A DNA stretch of 34,023 bases from Saccharofermentans sp. (GTDB taxonomy: Bacteria; Bacillota; Clostridia; Saccharofermentanales; Saccharofermentanaceae), in assembly GCA_024682215.1 (NCBI GenBank), contig JAIKZM010000041.1:1-34023 (forward strand), written 5' to 3'. A model generated the notes under the pieces. It ran no database searches and was not told where the DNA came from. It was given only the letters and a program-made list of their open reading frames with translations. Below, in pieces: positions 31,333 through 34,023 of this stretch. Numbering within the stretch: the first letter of the stretch is position 1; every line of letters begins with the position of its first letter. The position numbers were made by a program, and so were the translations under genes.

Positions 31333-31938
31333 ATGGAAGAAAACAAAGACGAAGAGATCCTGAATTCCAAGGAGGAAGAGACTGCTGAAGAGGTTTCCGC
31401 GGAAGAGGCTGTTTCAGAGAACAAAGAGAAAGAAGAGACAGCTGAAGAAACTGAGGAGACCGAAGAGAGCGCAGAGGCTGAAGAAGCAGCCGAAGATTCC
31501 GGAAACAAACAGGATGAACTCGAGAAGCGCTACATGAGCCTGTATGCCGAATACGACAATTATAGGAAGCGCACACAGAAAGAGAAGGAAAGCCTTTACG
31601 CTGATGCGGTTGCTGATGTGACCAAGGAGTTCCTAACCGTTATAGACAATATCGGCCGTGCCGTCGAGACTGCAAAAGGCGCTGATGAGAATTCTATCGG
31701 CAAGGTCATCGAAGGCATTGAGCTTTTAGGCAAGCAGGCTGGCGATACACTCGCCAAGATCGGTGTCGAGGAGATCAAGGCCGAGCGCGGTGAAAAGTTC
31801 GATCCCAATCTTCACGAAGCCGTCATGCACGTCGAGGATGAAGATCTCGGAGAGCAGGAGATAGCAATGGTATTCACCAAGGGCTATATGTACAAAGGAA
31901 AAGTGATCAGGCACGTCGTGGTGCAGGTCGCAAATTGA
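31333..31938 (+). CDS. grpE: GrpE nucleotide exchange factor of DnaK
   Basis: 201 aa. Residues 1-58 are extremely rich in Glu ([25 protein letters not shown]) and likely disordered; the central helix [24 protein letters not shown] and the C-terminal beta domain with [21 protein letters not shown] and [20 protein letters not shown] are the standard GrpE parts. It releases ADP from DnaK. The gene follows hrcA after 28 nt and precedes clpP; both share the HrcA-controlled promoter. Confidence 0.97.
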   Translation: MEENKDEEILNSKEEETAEEVSAEEAVSENKEKEETAEETEETEESAEAEEAAEDSGNKQDELEKRYMSLYAEYDNYRKRTQKEKESLYADAVADVTKEFLTVIDNIGRAVETAKGADENSIGKVIEGIELLGKQAGDTLAKIGVEEIKAERGEKFDPNLHEAVMHVEDEDLGEQEIAMVFTKGYMYKGKVIRHVVVQVAN

Positions 31939-31966
31939 TAAGAAAAATAACAAAGGAGAGATAAAA

Positions 31967-32569
31967 ATGGATTTGATCAAGTCAAGTTTAGTCCCTACAG
32001 TAATCGAGACGACCGGCCGCGGAGAGCGTGCTTACGACATCTATTCAAGACTTCTCAAAGAGAGGATCGTAATCCTTTCCGAAGAAGTTAACCACGTAAC
32101 GGCCAGCCTCATTACGGCACAGCTTCTCTTCCTCGAGGCAGAGGATCCGGAGAAGGATATTCAGTTCTACATCAACAGCCCCGGAGGATCTGTTTCTGAC
32201 GGTCTTATGATCTACGACACAATGAAGCTCATCAAGCCTGACGTACAGACGATCTGCATGGGTATGGCAGCTTCAATGGGTTCAGTTCTTCTTTCAGCAG
32301 GCACAAAGGGCAAGAGATGCATCCTGCCTAATGCTGAAGTAATGATCCACCAGCCTTTGGGCGGTGCTCAGGGCCAGGCTACAGAGATCCTAATCGCTGC
32401 AGACCACATTAAGGACACCAGAAAGCGTCTCAACCAGATCCTCGCAGACAACTGCGGCAAGGACCTTGAGACTTTGATGAACGATACTGACAGAGATCAC
32501 TGGATGACTGCTCAGGAAGCTCTTGAATACGGTATCGTTGATAAGATTCTTGAAAGCAAGAAAGCATGA
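31967..32569 (+). CDS. clpP: ClpP protease subunit inside the dnaK operon
   Basis: 200 aa. The serine-protease triad is present: Ser103 (GMAASMGS), His128 (MIHQPLGG) and Asp177 (TDRDHWM), with the N-terminal axial segment [23 protein letters not shown] and the YINSPGGS strand typical of ClpP. AAAGGAG is a strong ribosome binding site. ClpP forms the tetradecameric barrel that degrades proteins fed by ClpX/ClpC. In most Firmicutes clpP is elsewhere, commonly beside clpX or tig and under CtsR control; here it lies between grpE and dnaK, which puts it under CIRCE/HrcA. The protein looks fully active. A second clpP elsewhere in the genome cannot be excluded. Confidence 0.96.
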   Translation: MDLIKSSLVPTVIETTGRGERAYDIYSRLLKERIVILSEEVNHVTASLITAQLLFLEAEDPEKDIQFYINSPGGSVSDGLMIYDTMKLIKPDVQTICMGMAASMGSVLLSAGTKGKRCILPNAEVMIHQPLGGAQGQATEILIAADHIKDTRKRLNQILADNCGKDLETLMNDTDRDHWMTAQEALEYGIVDKILESKKA

Positions 32570-32589
32570 TATAAGGGAGGATAATTCAT

Positions 32590-34023
32590 ATGGCAAAAGT
32601 AATCGGTATTGACCTCGGTACGACGAATTCGTGCGTAGCGGTTATGGAAGGTTCGGAGACAGTAGTCATCCCGAATCCCGAAGGAAACAGAACCACACCT
32701 TCAGTTGTCGGTTTCACAAAGGCAGGCGAGCGTCTCATCGGCCAGGTTGCCAAGAGACAGGCAGTCACAAATCCTGAAAGGACTATTTCATCCATCAAGC
32801 GTGAGATGGGTTCCGACTACAAGGTAATCATTGACGAGAAGCAGTACACTCCGCAGGAGATCTCTGCAATGATCCTTTCCAAGCTCAAGAGCGATGCTGA
32901 AGCATATCTCGGAACAACAGTTACTCAGGCTGTTATCACGGTCCCTGCATACTTCACTGACTCACAGCGTCAGGCTACAAAGGATGCCGGCCGTATCGCA
33001 GGCCTCGAGGTATTGAGGATCATCAACGAGCCTACTGCAGCTTCACTTGCTTACGGCCTCGACAAGGAAACAGACCAGAAGATCCTTGTCTTCGACTTGG
33101 GCGGCGGTACGTTCGATGTTTCCATCCTCGACATCAGCGACGGTGTCTTTGAGGTTCTTGCAACAGCAGGTAACAACAGACTCGGCGGTGATGACTTCGA
33201 CAACAAGATCGTTGACTATCTCGTTGAATCATTCAAGGCAAGCGACGGCGTAGATCTCAGAGCAGACCGTATGGCAATGCAGAGATTGAGAGAGGCTGCA
33301 GAGAAGGCTAAGATCGAGCTTTCCGGCGTAACTTCTTCCGCGATCAACCTGCCTTACATCACAGCTGACGCAACAGGTCCTAAGCACCTCGACATCACTC
33401 TCACAAGAGCTAAGTTCGATGAGCTCACAGCTGACCTCGTTCAGAAGACAATGGATCCTGTTAAGCGTGCTATGAGCGATGCTGGCGTTACACCTTCCGA
33501 CATCGACAAGATCCTCCTCGTAGGCGGTTCCACAAGAATCCCTGCAGTTCAGGATGCAGTTAAGAACTACTTCGGCAAGGATCCTTTCAAGGGAATCAAC
33601 CCTGACGAGTGCGTAGCGATCGGTGCAGCTATCCAGGCAGCAGTTCTCACAGGCGACGTTAAGGGTCTCCTTCTCCTCGACGTTACACCTCTGTCTCTCG
33701 GTATCGAGACAATGGGCGGCGTCTGCACAAAGATGATCGAGCGTAACACAACGATCCCTACAAAGAAGAGCCAGATCTTCTCAACTGCAGCTGATGGTCA
33801 GACACAGGTTGAGGTCCACGTACTCCAGGGTGAGCGTGAGATGGCTGCTTACAACAAGACACTCGGCAACTTCATCCTTGATGGTATCGCACCCGCACCC
33901 CGCGGAGTTCCGCAGATCGAAGTTACATTCGATATCGATGCAAACGGTATCGTTAACGTAAGCGCTAAGGATAAGGGCACAGGCCGTGAGCAGAAGATCA
34001 CGATCCAGTCTTCTTCCAACATG
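32590..34023 (+). CDS. dnaK: DnaK (Hsp70) chaperone, 3' end beyond the window
   Basis: The first 478 codons are seen, open to the last base. [42 protein letters not shown] and [11 protein letters not shown] mark the ATPase domain; the linker [15 protein letters not shown] and part of the beta-sandwich substrate domain follow. The early region runs from IGQVAKRQ through SSIKREMGS without the roughly 24-residue insert of Gram-negative DnaK, as in Firmicutes. GGGAGG lies 10 nt before the ATG. Codon choice shows a highly expressed gene. dnaJ would be expected next. Confidence 0.98.
   Translation, partial: MAKVIGIDLGTTNSCVAVMEGSETVVIPNPEGNRTTPSVVGFTKAGERLIGQVAKRQAVTNPERTISSIKREMGSDYKVIIDEKQYTPQEISAMILSKLKSDAEAYLGTTVTQAVITVPAYFTDSQRQATKDAGRIAGLEVLRIINEPTAASLAYGLDKETDQKILVFDLGGGTFDVSILDISDGVFEVLATAGNNRLGGDDFDNKIVDYLVESFKASDGVDLRADRMAMQRLREAAEKAKIELSGVTSSAINLPYITADATGPKHLDITLTRAKFDELTADLVQKTMDPVKRAMSDAGVTPSDIDKILLVGGSTRIPAVQDAVKNYFGKDPFKGINPDECVAIGAAIQAAVLTGDVKGLLLLDVTPLSLGIETMGGVCTKMIERNTTIPTKKSQIFSTAADGQTQVEVHVLQGEREMAAYNKTLGNFILDGIAPAPRGVPQIEVTFDIDANGIVNVSAKDKGTGREQKITIQSSSNM

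Noticed and set aside
32590..34023. dnaK as a truncated pseudogene
   Set aside because: The frame is open to the last base of the window; the missing 3' end is due to the window edge.
1..34023. CRISPR array, tRNA or rRNA genes
   Set aside because: No regularly spaced long direct repeats and no cloverleaf or rRNA-like stretches were found; the only tandem repeats are short ones listed as features.

Overview
The window looks like a chromosomal segment of a Gram-positive anaerobe of the class Clostridia. Support comes from strong GGAGG-type ribosome binding sites, a division/cell-wall (dcw) cluster led by mraZ, a nth-recG-rsmD-coaD run, a hemW-hrcA-grpE-dnaK heat-shock run with a CIRCE operator, and a DnaK start typical of Firmicutes. 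The MurE half carries the DNPR motif of meso-diaminopimelate ligases. The spoIIGA-sigE-sigG genes that often follow ftsZ in spore formers are not there: nrdR follows directly. The species cannot be named from sequence alone.

Region 1 (1-5381, nearly all minus strand) is accessory. It starts with the tail of an IS3-type transposase, then a lone PD-(D/E)XK nuclease-like gene with three 10-bp phased repeats upstream. Next comes a four-gene ABC exporter / LytTR regulator / DUF3021 operon with a 21-bp-spaced direct repeat that fits a LytTR operator, and then a membrane diguanylate cyclase coupled to a small protein of unknown function. Region 2 (5492-6505) is an aldo/keto reductase with two C-terminal Fe-S motifs, followed by a clear intrinsic terminator.

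Region 3 (6660-20155) is the dcw cluster: mraZ, rsmH, an ftsL/divIC-like gene, a PASTA-type class B PBP, a murE-murF fusion, ftsW, murG, ftsQ/divIB, then ftsZ behind its own promoter region, and nrdR. mraY, murD and ftsA are absent from their usual places. Region 4 (20205-26852) is a tightly packed run: OmpR-type regulator, sensor kinase, nth, recG, rsmD, coaD and a DivIVA-like coiled-coil protein, with gaps of 0-4 nt or 1-nt overlaps.

Region 5 (26931-30029) holds a RecF/OLD-like AAA ATPase followed 13 nt later by a TOPRIM-like (DUF4276-type) protein whose stop codon overlaps the start of hemW. This two-gene module is the best candidate here for an undescribed system: it resembles split ATPase + TOPRIM anti-phage modules but sits inside housekeeping genes. 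Region 6 (30168-34023) is the HrcA regulon: promoter, CIRCE, hrcA, grpE, an inserted clpP, and dnaK, which runs off the window end. No tRNA, rRNA or CRISPR array was seen. No gene-free stretch exceeds 300 bases; the longest, 6506-6796, holds a terminator, the mraZ promoter and candidate MraZ boxes.
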